A stretch of DNA of 64,000 nucleotides from Rugalucina vietnamica. Lineage: Eukaryota; Mollusca; Bivalvia; Lucinida; Lucinidae. Both the position numbers and the translations under genes were made by a program. Positions 53,294 through 64,000 of the stretch are shown here, piece by piece. The notes under the pieces were generated by a model. That model saw nothing but the letters and a program-made list of their open reading frames with translations, had not been told where the DNA came from and searched no databases. Every line of letters starts with the position of its first letter. Within the stretch, counting starts at the first letter, position 1. The DNA is taken from contig OZ024870.1 in assembly GCA_964017185.1 (NCBI GenBank), positions 60,676,812-60,740,811 on the forward strand, written 5' to 3'.

Positions 53294-55050
53294 AAATGCT
53301 ATCGATGCACAGCATACCTTCAGCATTGCTATCGATGCACAGCATAACTTCATAATTGCTATCGATGCACAGCATACCTTCGGAAAGGCTTTCGATGCAC
53401 AGCATACCTTCAGAAATACTATCGATGCACAGCATACCTTCAGAATTACTATCGATGCAAAGCATACCTTCAGAATTGCTATCGATGCACAGCATACCTT
53501 CAGAAATGCTATCGATGCAAAGCATACCTTCAGAATTGCTGTCGATGCAAAGCATACCTTCAGAATTGCTGTCGATGCACAGCATACCTTCAGAATTGCT
53601 GTCGATGCAAAGCATACCTTCAGAATTGCTGTCGATGCACAGCATACCTTCAGAATTGCTGTCGATGCAAAGCATACCTTCAGAATTGCTGTCGATGCAA
53701 AGCATACCTTCAGAATTGATGTCGATGCACAGCATACCTTCAGAATTGCTGTCGATGCAAAGCATACCTTCAGAATTGCTGTCGATGCACAGCATACCTT
53801 CAGAATTGCTGTCGATGCACAGCATACCTTCAGAATTGCTGTCGATGCACAGCATACCTTCAGAATTGCTGTCGATGCACAGCATACTTTCAGAATTGCT
53901 GTTGATGCACAGCATACCTTCAGAATTGCTGTCGATGCACAGCATACCTTCAGAATTGCTGTCGATGCACAGCATACCTTCAGAATTGCTGTCGATGCAC
54001 AGCATACCTTCAGAATTGCTATCGATGCACAGCTTACCTTCAGAATTGCTGTCGATGCAAAGCATACCTTCAGAATTGCTGTCGATGCACAGCCACAGCA
54101 TACCTTCAGAATTTCTGTCGATGCACAGCATACCTTCAGAATTGCTGTCGATGCACAGCATACCTTCAGAATTGCTATCGATGCACAGCTTACCTTCAGA
54201 ATTGCTGTCGATGCAAAGCATACCTTCAGAATTGCTGTCGATGCACAGCATACCTTCAGAATTGCTGTCGATGCACAGCATACCTTCAGAATTGCTGTCG
54301 ATGCACAGCATACCTTCAGAATTGCTGTCGATGCACAGCATACCCTCAGAATTGCTGTCGATGCAAAGCATACCTTCAGAATTGCTGTCGATGCACAGCA
54401 TACCTTCAGAATTGCTGTCGATGCACAGCATACCTTCAGAATTGCTGTCGATGCACAGCATACCTTCAGAATTGCTGTCGATGCACAGCATACCTTCAGA
54501 ATTGCTGTCGATGCACAGCATACCTTCAGAATTGCTGTCGATGCACAGCATACCTTCAGAATTGCTGTCGATGCACAGCATACCTTCAGAATTGCTGTCG
54601 ATGCACAGCATACCTTCAGAATTGCTGTCGATGCAAAGCATACCTTCAGAATTGCTATCGATGCAAAGCATACCTTCAGAATTGCTATCGATGCACAGCA
54701 TACCTTCGGAAAAGGTTTTCGATGCACAGTTACCTTCAGAAATGCTATCGATGCAAAGCATACCTTCAGAATTGCTATCGATGAACAGCATACCTTCTGA
54801 AATGCTATCGATGCACAGCATACCTTCAGAATTGCTATAGATGCATAGCACACCTTCAGAATTGCTATCGATGCACAGCATATATACCTTCAGAAATGCT
54901 ATCGATGCACAACATACCTTCAGAAATGCTATCGATGCACAGCATACCTTCTGAAATGCTATCGATGCACAGCATACCTTCAGAATTGCTATCGATGAAC
55001 AGCATACCTTCAAAAAGGCTTTCAATGCACAGCGTACCTTCTGAAATGTT
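53294..55050 (+). repeat. 30-bp minisatellite, about 58 copies
   Basis: The unit 'agcatacctt cagaattgct gtcgatgcac' repeats with few changes in the centre and more at both edges (atcgat for gtcgat, gatgcaa for gatgcac). Because 30 is a multiple of 3 and the unit lacks stops in several frames, long frames are open on both strands (494, 545 and 617 codons). A 156-bp higher-order duplication is marked by 'agcttacc' at 54031 and 54187. There is no coding evidence beyond openness. Confidence 0.95.
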
Positions 55051-55274
55051 AATAAGCATTTTAATACGCTTCAGAAATAATTATAATCATTGTCTCTAAT
55101 TAGCATTTGTTGTTTAGATGAAATTTGGATCTTTTCTAAGGGTTAGATCTTCCCAGTTATAAATTAAAAGCTGAAGTTTTCTTGGCTTTTAATATTTTGA
55201 CGAACGCTTCGGCAACCTCATAATTTTACATTCCCTTATGATAGTTCGTCTCTCACTAATGAGAAAGACCATCA

Positions 55275-58200
55275 TTATTTCTTGAATAGTGCTGATGTGT
55301 GTTGGTGAGTTCTTTGATGGCTGACTAGGCCAATTCTGGCTCTAAACTGTCGGTTGCAAGTAGAGCAAGTCAATGTCATAGAGTCTGCTGGTGGCACATT
55401 TGTTTTGGCTTTGCGCTCTCTTCGCTTTCTTTCAGCTTCACAGATTCTCTTCTTTTCATAGAGAGCTGCTCCTTTGTTGATGAGACCTCGCCACTTTGAT
55501 CGCTCCTGTGCAGTCTGTTCCCAGGACCCCATTGGTATTTCGAAATCCTTCAGAGAGGCTTTGAGGGTGTCTTTGTAGCGTTTCTTCTGGCCACCTTGAG
55601 AGCGCTTTCCCTCCTGTAGTTCTCCATAGATAACTTTCTTTGGAAGTCGCGCATCAGGCATTCTTATAACATGGCCAGTCCATCTTAGCTGTGCTAGCTT
55701 TAAGACCGTATGCATGCTTTGCATCCCTGCTTTCCTCAGGACCTCTGTGTCTGGAATCTTGTCCTGCCACTTGATTTTTAACAACTTTCTCAAACAGCTT
55801 AAATGGAAATGGTTAAGTCTCTTTGCATGGCGTTGGTATACTGTCCAGGTCTCACATGCATACAAGAGGGTTGGCAGTACCACAGCCTTGTAGACTTTCA
55901 GCTTGGTGTCAAGCTTGATTCCATTTCGCTCCCAGACATTTGCACGGAGTCTTCCGAATGCCACACTAGCTTTTGCAATTCTGGCAGTGATCTCATCATC
56001 AATATGCACTGCTCTGGAGAGAGTGCTTCCCAGGTAGGTGAACTTGTCAACAACTTTCAGTTTTTGCCCATTCACAGTGATGGTTGGTTCATTATATGGT
56101 TTTCCGGGGGCTGGTTGGTGTACAACCTCTGTCTTTTTTGTGCTGATTGTGAGATCATAGTTATCACATGACTGTGAGACTTGATCCATGGCTCTTTGCA
56201 TTTTTGCCTCTGTGTTGGCATTCTTATCCATATCATCTGCATAGAGGAGCTCATCTAGCACATCAGTCTGGACCTTAGTTTTGGCTTGCAACCTTCTGAG
56301 GTTGAATATGTTGCCATCAAAACGGTACCTGATTGGAAAACCAGTGTCACTGTCCTGAAAAGCATCCATAAGCATGGCAGAAAACATCATGCTGAACAGT
56401 GTTGGTGCCAGAACACAGCCTTGTTTGACCCCATTTGTTACTTCAAATGGTTCAGAGAACTCTCCATCATTTTGCACACGTGCCTGCATGCCATCATGAA
56501 ACTGCCGCACCATAGCTATGAATGTGGGTGGACAGCCAAACTTGGCCATGATTTTCCAGAGACCATCACGACTAACAGTGTCAAAAGCTTTGGTGAGGTC
56601 AACAAACGTCATGTATAGATCTACATTCTGTTCTTGGCATTTCTCCTGAAGCTGTCTTGCTGTGAAGATCATGTCTATTGTCCCTCTGTCTTTTCTGAAT
56701 CCACATTGACTTTCTGGGATAAGTCCCGTCTGATCAAGATGAGCATTCAGACGATTTAACAGAATTTTTGCAAGTATCTTCCCAGCAATTGATAGGAGGG
56801 AGATGCCTCTGTGATTGTCACAGACTTGAGGATTTCCTTTCCGCTTGTATAGGTGGATTATGGATGCATCCTTAAATTCTTGTGGGATAGCCTCCTTCCT
56901 CCACATACAGTGAAACAACTCTGTAAGTTTCTCTGCCATGGGTAGCCCCCCAGCCTTGTAAACTTCGGCAGGAACTGCATCTGCACCTGGGGCTTTGCCA
57001 GATGATAGTTGTTGAACTGCTTTTCTTGTTTCCGTAACGGTAGGGAATTCATCTAACAGAACATTGCACTCTATCTGTGGAAGTCTGTCGATTGCATCCT
57101 GATTGATGCTTGATGGTCGATTAAGCACACTACTGAAGTGTTCTGCCCACCTTTCCAAGATAGCTTCTTTATCTGTGAGAAGAGTGTTTCCATCTGCACT
57201 GAGCAATGTGGTGGCTCCAGAACTCTTTGGACCATAAATGGTTTTCAGTGCATCATGAAATTTCTTCATGTCCTTTCTATCCGCAAAAGACTGAATTTCT
57301 TCTGTTTTCTTCCTCAGCCAGGAATCTTGCATGTCCCTAAGCTTGGTCTGGACTGTCTTACAAATGTTGCTGTAGGCTGCTTTCTTTGATACTGAGCTAG
57401 TATCATCTTGATGTGCCTTGAGCAAACGGTGCTTTTCTTCAAGAAGCCTGTGAATTTCATCATCATTCTCATCAAACCAGTCTTGATGTTTGCGAGATGG
57501 ATGGCCTAAGGTGCTTGCAGCTGAAGAAAGAACTGTTTTATGGAAAACTGTCCAGTTTTCTTCGGGGTCCTCTGAACTGAGATTCATTGCATCCAGTTGG
57601 TTGCAAATGTCTGTTAAGAAATCTTGTCTCATGCTGTCTTTATTCAGCTTTGAGACATCCAGTCTCTTAGGAGCTTTCTTGCCTTGAGGTCGCCTCGCAG
57701 GCTGTATTCTTAGGTTGAGTTTGCTGACAACCAGTCTATGATCTGTCCAGCAGTCTGCACCACACATAGTCTTTGTCACTTTAACATCCTGCCTGTCTGT
57801 TCTCCGCACTATGACATAGTCTATGAGATGCCAGTGTTTGGAACGGGGATGCATCCAGGATGTTTTGTTCCTATTAGGTAGACGGAAGACTGTGTTGGTG
57901 ATTAGAAGATCATGTTCAGCACACTTCCTGAGAAGCAAGAGACCATTGCTGTTGCACTTTCCAACCCCTTCTGGACCTATAACTCCTTCCCAGGTCTGGT
58001 GGTCTGTACCCACTCTGGCATTAAAGTCGCCAAGAAGGATAAGCTTGTCTGTGCGGGGTGTTGCAGAAATAACATTGTCTAGGTCATCATAGAACTTGTC
58101 CTTGACCTCATCTGGATTGGTCATTGTGGGTGCATAAGCACTGACAATAGTTGCATGTTTATTGCCTGACAGAGGAAGTCTCAATGTCATTAGACGGTCA

Positions 58201-58550
58201 TTAATGCCTTTTGGCAATCCTGACAGCTTACCAACAAGTTCTGTTTTGATGGCAAAGCCAACTCCTGCTTCACGCCTCTCTTCACTTTTGCGTCCACTCC
58301 AGAAGAAGGTGTATCCAGCACCAACTTCTTTGATCTCCCCAACATCTGCGAACCGAGTCTCACTCAATGCAGCTATCTGTATATCATACCTCCCAAGTTC
58401 TCTGCCCACAAGGGCCGTTCTACGCTGTGGTCTATCTGACCCAGCACTATCCATTAAAGTGCGCACATTCCATGCGCCAATCCGTAAGGGGATTACTCTA
58501 GCTTTTTTCTTTGTATTTCGACCGCTTAAGGGGATCCCCGCTGATCGCGG
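55275..58550 (-). CDS. LINE ORF: APE endonuclease, reverse transcriptase, C2H2 finger (>=1063 aa)
   Basis: Open from 58550 to the stop at 55275; the first ATG is at 58466. The apurinic-type endonuclease shows WNVRTL (upstream of that ATG), LSETRF, SAYAPT, LLGDFNARVG, LIDYVIV and TDHRLV. The reverse transcriptase shows DNHRGISLLSIAGKI, FVDLTKAFDTV, GVKQGCVLAPTLF and the catalytic LLYADD. It ends with a CSTCNRQF...HQRTH zinc finger. All catalytic residues are kept and no stops interrupt it, so it may be recently active. The encoded protein nicks DNA and primes cDNA on its own RNA. The clade is probably within the group of APE-type LINEs having a terminal zinc finger; I cannot name it safely. 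Confidence 0.93.
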   Translation of the reverse strand, partial: PRSAGIPLSGRNTKKKARVIPLRIGAWNVRTLMDSAGSDRPQRRTALVGRELGRYDIQIAALSETRFADVGEIKEVGAGYTFFWSGRKSEERREAGVGFAIKTELVGKLSGLPKGINDRLMTLRLPLSGNKHATIVSAYAPTMTNPDEVKDKFYDDLDNVISATPRTDKLILLGDFNARVGTDHQTWEGVIGPEGVGKCNSNGLLLLRKCAEHDLLITNTVFRLPNRNKTSWMHPRSKHWHLIDYVIVRRTDRQDVKVTKTMCGADCWTDHRLVVSKLNLRIQPARRPQGKKAPKRLDVSKLNKDSMRQDFLTDICNQLDAMNLSSEDPEENWTVFHKTVLSSAASTLGHPSRKHQDWFDENDDEIHRLLEEKHRLLKAHQDDTSSVSKKAAYSNICKTVQTKLRDMQDSWLRKKTEEIQSFADRKDMKKFHDALKTIYGPKSSGATTLLSADGNTLLTDKEAILERWAEHFSSVLNRPSSINQDAIDRLPQIECNVLLDEFPTVTETRKAVQQLSSGKAPGADAVPAEVYKAGGLPMAEKLTELFHCMWRKEAIPQEFKDASIIHLYKRKGNPQVCDNHRGISLLSIAGKILAKILLNRLNAHLDQTGLIPESQCGFRKDRGTIDMIFTARQLQEKCQEQNVDLYMTFVDLTKAFDTVSRDGLWKIMAKFGCPPTFIAMVRQFHDGMQARVQNDGEFSEPFEVTNGVKQGCVLAPTLFSMMFSAMLMDAFQDSDTGFPIRYRFDGNIFNLRRLQAKTKVQTDVLDELLYADDMDKNANTEAKMQRAMDQVSQSCDNYDLTISTKKTEVVHQPAPGKPYNEPTITVNGQKLKVVDKFTYLGSTLSRAVHIDDEITARIAKASVAFGRLRANVWERNGIKLDTKLKVYKAVVLPTLLYACETWTVYQRHAKRLNHFHLSCLRKLLKIKWQDKIPDTEVLRKAGMQSMHTVLKLAQLRWTGHVIRMPDARLPKKVIYGELQEGKRSQGGQKKRYKDTLKASLKDFEIPMGSWEQTAQERSKWRGLINKGAALYEKKRICEAERKRRERKAKTNVPPADSMTLTCSTCNRQFRARIGLVSHQRTHQHTSALFKK

Positions 58551-58928
58551 TTAACCAGCCAGGGGGTTTGAAGCAGGCAATTGTTTAGGGCACCTTTTCT
58601 AGCCCCTTCCCCATGCTATGGGGGTGAGCAGTGCGGTCCTAAATAGGTCTGCTCAGTCACTCAGCCGACTGCCGAATTCTGCTTACTGCTTCTCCTCACA
58701 GAAAGCGACCATTAGAACTGAGCCGCCTGTGTGCAGGTCTGCAACTACAGCTCCCAGTGTGTCCTACACCTGCTGCTTCGCCACTCGCCCATCGCCACAG
58801 GACTTTGTAGGTATGTGGGTGCAAGTGTGATGAAATTGTTGTGTATGCAAGTGCTTGTGTGTTGAGAAATAAGATGACATGCGCTATGAAATTGGATTAT
58901 AGTGAGGAAGAGGTGCGCAACGTCAACC

Positions 58929-59111
58929 TCACTCTCTAGTCCTCGCCCAGCTGCGCCCAGAGGCAAGACACAGGTCAAGACGTCTGGAGTTGGGTTTGGA
59001 TGCAGTGGATGACCGTAACATCTTCAGTGCCTTGTCACGCTCTGCATGTTCCACAACATGTTGCTGTATCGCTTTCTGAACCGTTGAATCAGGTGATTTC
59101 TTCCGCCCCAT
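58929..59111 (-). CDS. Possible short ORF1-like frame of the LINE (60 aa)
   Basis: MGRKKSPDSTVQKAIQQHV begins a small basic, helical frame ending SWARTRE, upstream of the main LINE ORF. It may be a leftover ORF1 or a chance frame in the 5' UTR. There is no recognised domain. Confidence 0.3.
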   Translation of the reverse strand: MGRKKSPDSTVQKAIQQHVVEHAERDKALKMLRSSTASKPNSRRLDLCLASGRSWARTRE

Positions 59112-59649
59112 CTACCGAAACAGTCTTTGCATATCTGGACTAGGCATATCCAGACACACAGGTTTGATTTTGGAGTTTCCTTCTCCTAGATGAATTGCTG
59201 GCCACAGCTGAAGAGCTCCATCTACCCTTTCTTAGGTTTTGTTTAGAGACCTGTAAACTCCTAGGAGGGCTGTCAACCAAGACTAATGAGTTCCCCCTGC
59301 CCAGCTAGATTTTTGTGTAGAGAACTAGCTTAACTCTTAGATGAGTTGCCTTCCAAGGCTAACGAGCCCCATCTGCACCGCATGACAACAGGTAGTACTG
59401 ATTACATGTTACAGTAGCAGTTAAACTGACCTGACCATTCCCTTATACATTTTATATATCATCTGTCGGATCTTCTAACATGTTTTGAAATTTATTACTG
59501 TGCTGATTTTATCTCTTATATAACTATTGAAACCATGCTGTATGTAACTATATTGCTTATTTACATCTAATGCATGTTATTAGCAATGCTAAAATGATTT
59601 CAAAAATATCATATCAATCAACAATATTATAAACAGCATGTCGCACAAC

Positions 59650-59868
59650 TTAACTCATTTAAGCCTGGTGTCCCTTTTGTGGGACATAGGCAAACAAAAT
59701 AGCCCCAGATGTGACGCCGCAGAACGCGGCGAAATTCTCTGTTTGCACAGAGAAATTTCATCGAAAAATGAGATTTAAAAAACAAAATCACTCCTAACGC
59801 CCCTAAAATGAAAGTGGACTCTTCCAAGTGATAATGATGGGAGAATCCATTCGTCAAATGTGGGTTAA
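59650..59868. repeat. TTAA-flanked MITE, family B, copy 4
   Basis: Ends TTAACTCATTTAAGCCTGGTG and CAAATGTGGGTTAA. Most of the right hairpin arm is deleted after 'gccgcagaacgcggcg'. The interval 59869-60256 shows nothing else I can name. Confidence 0.88.
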
Positions 59869-60256
59869 TTTACTAAAACCTATCTTTGATGTCAGTCAAA
59901 TGATTTTGCTTACCTCATCCCAGTTATCATTTTAATAAGCGTAACGTAGCTTCCCCTCAATAGTTTTACATCAAAGTCATGCCTACAGATACAAACGAAA
60001 TACATAATTCATTTCAATTTTATTTCTCAACAAAATTATATAATATAGGCTACCGCAAGTGTTCCCCCATTTAACGTCAGGATAGTCCAGTTGCCAAACA
60101 TGAATTTGGTCTGTGAAAATGTGTGTCGCATGAAATGTTTTATGGTTTTCACTTCAATGGCCGACAAATGGCGAAAACTAACGTAATTTTTAAGTCAACA
60201 TTGTATGTATGTGAAGCCAAAAGTAGATCTACGCTTCACTTGTACTCAGTTGACGT

Positions 60257-61510
60257 TCAATGGGTATATTCAATTCTGGGGTGTTGTTTCAAGTTCCTTT
60301 TATGGGTACCATCTTGGACGTCATCTTGATTTTTCGAACTAGCGCGGTCTAGTGAACTGGAAACCACAAAATTTCATCTTCCAGGTTACATGGCCACAAG
60401 GGCTATAACCCAGGGGGGGGGGGGTACTCTCATTTTTGTGGATACATAGGCGAGGCCCCAGCTTCTACCCCCAAACCTCAAAAATTACTGAGATTTGCTG
60501 ACCACCCCCCAAAAATACAAGTCCTATCAGGCAAACCCAAAAAAATACTTGAACTTTTAGCTTACCCAAAAAAATTACATGTATTCATCTTTTTTATGCC
60601 TATTGATGAAATTTTATCACATCCATATGATCTAAGCTGTTGGTGGGACGTTAAATCCCAAATCAACCAACCAACAGAACACGTCACAATACAGTTAGTA
60701 TATGTAGGAAGTAAATACCAAGTTGGATAAAATTTAAAGATTTTATTTATTCTCAAAGTGTAAGTCTTATGATGGTTTTGATTCCATTGGATTTGCAATC
60801 CAAACAACATCATCATGATCAAGAATCCAAAATCACACCGAGACCACTTAAGGCCTTGTAAGACATAAGTGTAAGCCACTCTTATCTTTATAGAGATTTC
60901 CCAAGAAATGTGCAAAACCCAAAAAATTACTTGGAATTATACATGACCCCAAAAAAATAATTCAGAAAAGGCATGACCCCAAAAAAATATCCATAAAAAG
61001 CTCACTACCCTAAAAAATAACTAGTTTTTCTGAAAACCCAAAAAAATACGGAAATTCAAAATTTTGACCCCAAAAAAGTCAGCCTCGCCTATGTATACAG
61101 AAATTTCAGAGTACCCCCCCTGGGGGCTATAATTAGCAAAAACCTTTAAAATTTTCTTCTCCAGAACCGAAACGCCTAAGATTTTGAAACTTGGCATGTA
61201 ACATCAGGGTCTCAAGCTCAACAAAGTTTATATAAATCACTGCCCTGGGGTGAACTTGATCTATTTTACAGCAAGGTCGTTAGGTCGCCTTTGCTTTCGA
61301 ATGGGGAAGATGGATAAGATTAGTCCAGTTTCATTAGCATAACCAGGAAGATGAAATTTTGTGGTTTCCAGTTCACTAGACCACGCTAGTTCAGAAACTG
61401 CATGTTACCACCCTGGCTTCATTGAGCGATTTCGAAAAATCAAGATGACGTCCAAGATGGTCGCTATAAAAGGAAAACAACACCACAGAATTGAATATAC
61501 CCATTGCCAT
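60257..61510. repeat. Large foldback element carrying a nested poly-G/C foldback
   Basis: Outer arms: 60257-60385 mirrors 61345-61510 ('caatgggtatattcaattct' / 'agaattgaatatacccattg', and 'ccacaaaatttcatcttcc' / 'ggaagatgaaattttgtgg'). The right arm has an extra ~40 bp. The inner element, about 60404-61131, has ends 'cccagggggggggggtactc' and 'gagtaccccccctgggggct' with 'tacataggcgaggc' / 'gcctcgcctatgta'. Its interior is full of 'cccaaaaaaata' words. A SINE-like tail 'gttggtgggacgttaaatcc' sits at about 60640. Confidence 0.82.
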
Positions 61511-61633
61511 GTGTTTAAAAGGCTCATTTCATGAAAGATTGTTCTATGTTTGACCCACACATACAGTTATAATAATGAGGCAAGCTGGTGGCCCAGATGC
61601 AAATTCGCTGCAGTTTATATGTTTTAAAAGGGA

Positions 61634-62786
61634 TGCTCACACCACAGCGTATAGCGCCAACATATGCCGACGTATGAGATATTTTGTCCATACGTTGGTG
61701 TACGTTGCATACGTTCGGCATAAGTTTTGCATAAGTTAGGGGTACGCTACAATACGCTGGCATACGTTGTCGTACGTCGTGTACGCCTAGAAATTTTGTG
61801 CATGCACAAAATTTCCAACATATGCCGACGTACAGATAATACGTTACTCATAAGTTAGGCGTACGCAACGAATACGTTATATGCATAAGTTCATGAACGT
61901 TACCTGTAAGTTAAACAGCAGTCACACAGTAGCGTATAACCCAAACGCGCGCCGGGCGTATAAAAAATCTCAACACGCTGAAGATTTTGGACGTATAAAA
62001 TTAATTTGTTCCTTTAACTCGCTTTTGCAGTCAAACATCAGCGCGTGACTGAGGCGTGTGCCGGACGTATAAAAAATCTCAAAGTTTTGGAGTACGTTTG
62101 TTGTACGTCCCAGACACGCTAGGCACGCGCTACAAACGCGCTGTATGCGTTTCATGCGCGCTACAAGCACGTTTGGCACACGTTACAGGCGCGTTCCACA
62201 CTCGCCCAAACCAGCATCCGGTTAAAATCGAAACGCGCACGTATACGACGTGCTTGAAACGTGTGCTCGGCGTGTGCTGGGCGTGTTCGAAACGTATTCA
62301 ACGCGCCTGTAACGCGCGTGGAACGTACTTGTAGCGTGTAGGTCACACGCCCAACTTCTAGACAATTTTTAAGCATGTTTAAAATTTTATTTAGTCCAAA
62401 CACGCACGAAACGCGCGCCGACTTTTAGCGACGCGCGCCGGACGTACACCAAGCGTACCCAGCGCGCGCTTAACTCGCCTTGGACGTGTCTCCGACGTGC
62501 GTCTGGCGTATGTGGTAATTTGTATTTTTTCAACACGCCCGGCGCGCGTTTCACTTATACGCTAATGTGTGACTGCTGTTTAACTCATACGTTCGCATAC
62601 GTTGTCGTACGCCAAAGCTCACCTGGATTTTTGTTTAGCGTATGAGAATCGCATGCATAACGCATTACCAACGTACGAGCAGCGTGCTCGGAACGTATGC
62701 AGCGTATGTTAAACGTGCGAAGAACGTACTCAGCGTATGCACAACTTACGCGTAGCGCATTGGTCAGCGTTCGAGATTTTATGTAT
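61634..62786. repeat. Nested foldback elements built from CGTACG/ACGCGC words
   Basis: The inner element 61911-62583 is flanked by TTAA and has ends 'acagcagtcacacagtagcg' and 'cgctaatgtgtgactgctgt'. It is filled with 'acgcgcgccgg', 'cgtataaaaaatctc' and 'aacgcg' words. The surrounding sequence is rich in 'catacgttgtcgtacg' words and looks like another element of the same design, split by the inner one; its outer ends are unclear. The style resembles the ACTCGTAG element at 51-52.3 kb. Confidence 0.7.
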
Positions 62787-64000
62787 AACCAGAGGACCAA
62801 TGGTCCTGTAAACGCTCACCTGAGATCTGCTGCATATACCAATAAACATGTTTGAATATTATGGTATTTAACTCCAGTGCAGGGGCAGATGAAGCCCTTG
62901 GGCCATTTTCTTTTTTCAGAATCTTCAATATTCTGTCCATTTGCCAATTTCCTGCTGGCTTTTCCCTTCAAATGACATTTTAACAGTTTTCCCAATTCAA
63001 ATGCATAGGCAACCCATGTTGACCTTGCCATAAACTTGGTCAAGGTCATCACAGGGTCATGATTTATATATACATTGGAGTACTTTAGCCATCGATGCTT
63101 CACGCCAAGTTTCCTTGAAATCAGTCTATTGGTTTCAGAGAAGAAGATTTTTGATGGGTTTTTACCATATATGGGCATGGCGGCCATCTTTGTCATGTGA
63201 CCTAAAATTATTTATATACACATTGATTCCCCAATTCTATAGATGCTTCACATAAAATTTGGCTTTGATATGCCGAGCGATTTCAGAGGAGAAGATGTTT
63301 GAATATCATGGAAATATACATGTATATTGCCCCGGGGTAGGGGCACATGAGCCCCTGGGGTCCATTTTTTTCAGAATCATTTATATTCAGTCCTACTTCC
63401 CATTTCCTGCAAGACTTTCACTTTAAATTACATTTTAAAAGTTTTCCCCATTCAAATGCATTGGCGACCTATGTTGACCTTGCCGTAAAATAGGTCAAGG
63501 TCATCAAAAGGTCATGAATTATATACACATTGTAGTGCTTGAGTCATCGATGCTTCATACCAAGTTTTGTTGAAATCGGTCCACTGGTTCTGGAGAAGAA
63601 GATTTTTGAAGGGTTTATACCATATATGGGCATGGCGGCCATCTTGGTCATGTGACCTGGATTTTTTATATACATATTTGTAACCCCTTCCTATTGATGC
63701 TTCACATAAAATTTGGCTTTGATTGGCCAAGTGGTTTCAGAGGAGAAGATTATGGAGATATACATGTATATTGCCCCGGGGTGGGGGCATATGCGCCCCT
63801 GGGGCCCATTTATTTTTTCAGAATCATAAATAATCAGTCCTACTGTCCCATTTCCTGCAAGACAATCAGTTTAAATGACATTTTAAAAGTTTCCCCATTC
63901 AAATGAATTAGCGACCTATGTTGACCTTGCTGTAAAATAGGTCAAGGCCATCCTAAGGTCATTATTTATATACACATTGTGGACCTTAAGTCACTTATGC
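62787..64000 (-). repeat. ~450-bp tandem units of the AGGACCATTGGTCCT-end element
   Basis: Starts with 'agaggaccaatggtcctgta' 'aacgctcacctgagatc', a hairpin-containing end. 'ttcaaatgcataggcaaccc', 'ggtcaaggtcatc', 'gggcatggcggccatcttg' and 'ttccctgc' style words then recur near 62997, 63450 and 63897, about 450 bp apart. Each unit has an internal mirror 'gccccggggt' / 'cccctggggc'. The array runs off the window end. Related to 44.1-45.5 and 53.1-53.2 kb. Confidence 0.75.

Larger units (their letters stand above)
55265..59380 (-). mobile_element. Non-LTR retrotransposon (LINE), apparently near full length
   Basis: One long frame for endonuclease plus reverse transcriptase, preceded on the - strand by about 800 bp of non-coding or weakly coding sequence including 'ccccatagcatggggaaggg'. 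The 3' UTR is very short. Three degenerate ~75-80-bp units with 'agatgarttgc' and 'gagctccatct' words lie at 59180-59380 and may be 5' UTR monomers. Element limits and clade were not settled; no target duplication was identified. Confidence 0.85.

Noticed and set aside
53294-55050. CRISPR array
   Set aside because: Repeat units are contiguous with no unique spacers, and the setting is an animal genome.
53172-55099. 617-, 545- and 494-codon frames over the minisatellite
   Set aside because: A 30-bp unit without stops keeps several frames open on both strands; no domain outside the repeat.
55803-58554. + strand frames of 60-130 codons
   Set aside because: Antisense shadows of the LINE ORF.

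Overview
The window looks like animal nuclear DNA, most likely from a lophotrochozoan and probably a bivalve mollusc. The reasons are intron-rich genes, tRNA-derived SINEs with a shared 'GGGACGTTAAGC' type tail, many short foldback elements, and a Tc1 transposon and a LINE sitting between and inside host genes. The species call is an inference from repeat style and not from a marker.

The main gene is DNMT1, the maintenance DNA cytosine-5 methyltransferase, on the + strand from about 4.6 to 35.4 kb. I placed 33 coding exons with consistent GT/AG junctions and reading phase. They encode 1541 visible residues: DMAP1-binding domain, PIP box, RFTS, CXXC zinc finger, acidic linker, BAH1, BAH2, (GK)n linker and a complete catalytic domain. 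Only the first coding exon (the N-terminal few residues with the start codon) was not found. Two decayed exon duplicates lie inside the gene: one of exon 14, now split by a TTAA-flanked MITE, and one of the last exon.

A second host gene (46.9-48.2 kb, - strand) is a single-exon 409-residue basic, charged protein that I do not recognise. The rest is repeats. 0.6-2.5 kb and 41.6-44.0 kb are Helentron-like elements with matching ends but different tandem cargo. Intron 3 of DNMT1 (6.6-14.5 kb) holds a 186-bp satellite interrupted by an intact, intron-containing Tc1 element. 37.2-41.3 kb is a 187-bp satellite with inverted-repeat flanks. 44-45.5, 51-52.3, 60.2-61.5 and 61.6-62.6 kb are foldback elements. 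49.3-50.6 kb is a GT microsatellite and a polypyrimidine tract. 53.3-55.05 kb is a 30-bp minisatellite. 55.3-59.4 kb is a LINE on the - strand, and 62.8-64 kb is a ~450-bp tandem element.

The most striking pattern is that three unrelated satellites each carry a canonical palindromic or repeated transcription-factor site once per monomer. There are ten estrogen-receptor-type IR3 palindromes at almost exact 128-bp spacing (42.6-43.8 kb), eleven DR0 / extended half-sites for nuclear receptors at about 168 bp (0.85-2.47 kb), and twelve RFX X-box palindromes at about 186 bp inside DNMT1 intron 3. A second pattern is paired (compensatory) change between the arms of hairpins in MITE copies and between the two ends of the Helentron-like elements.
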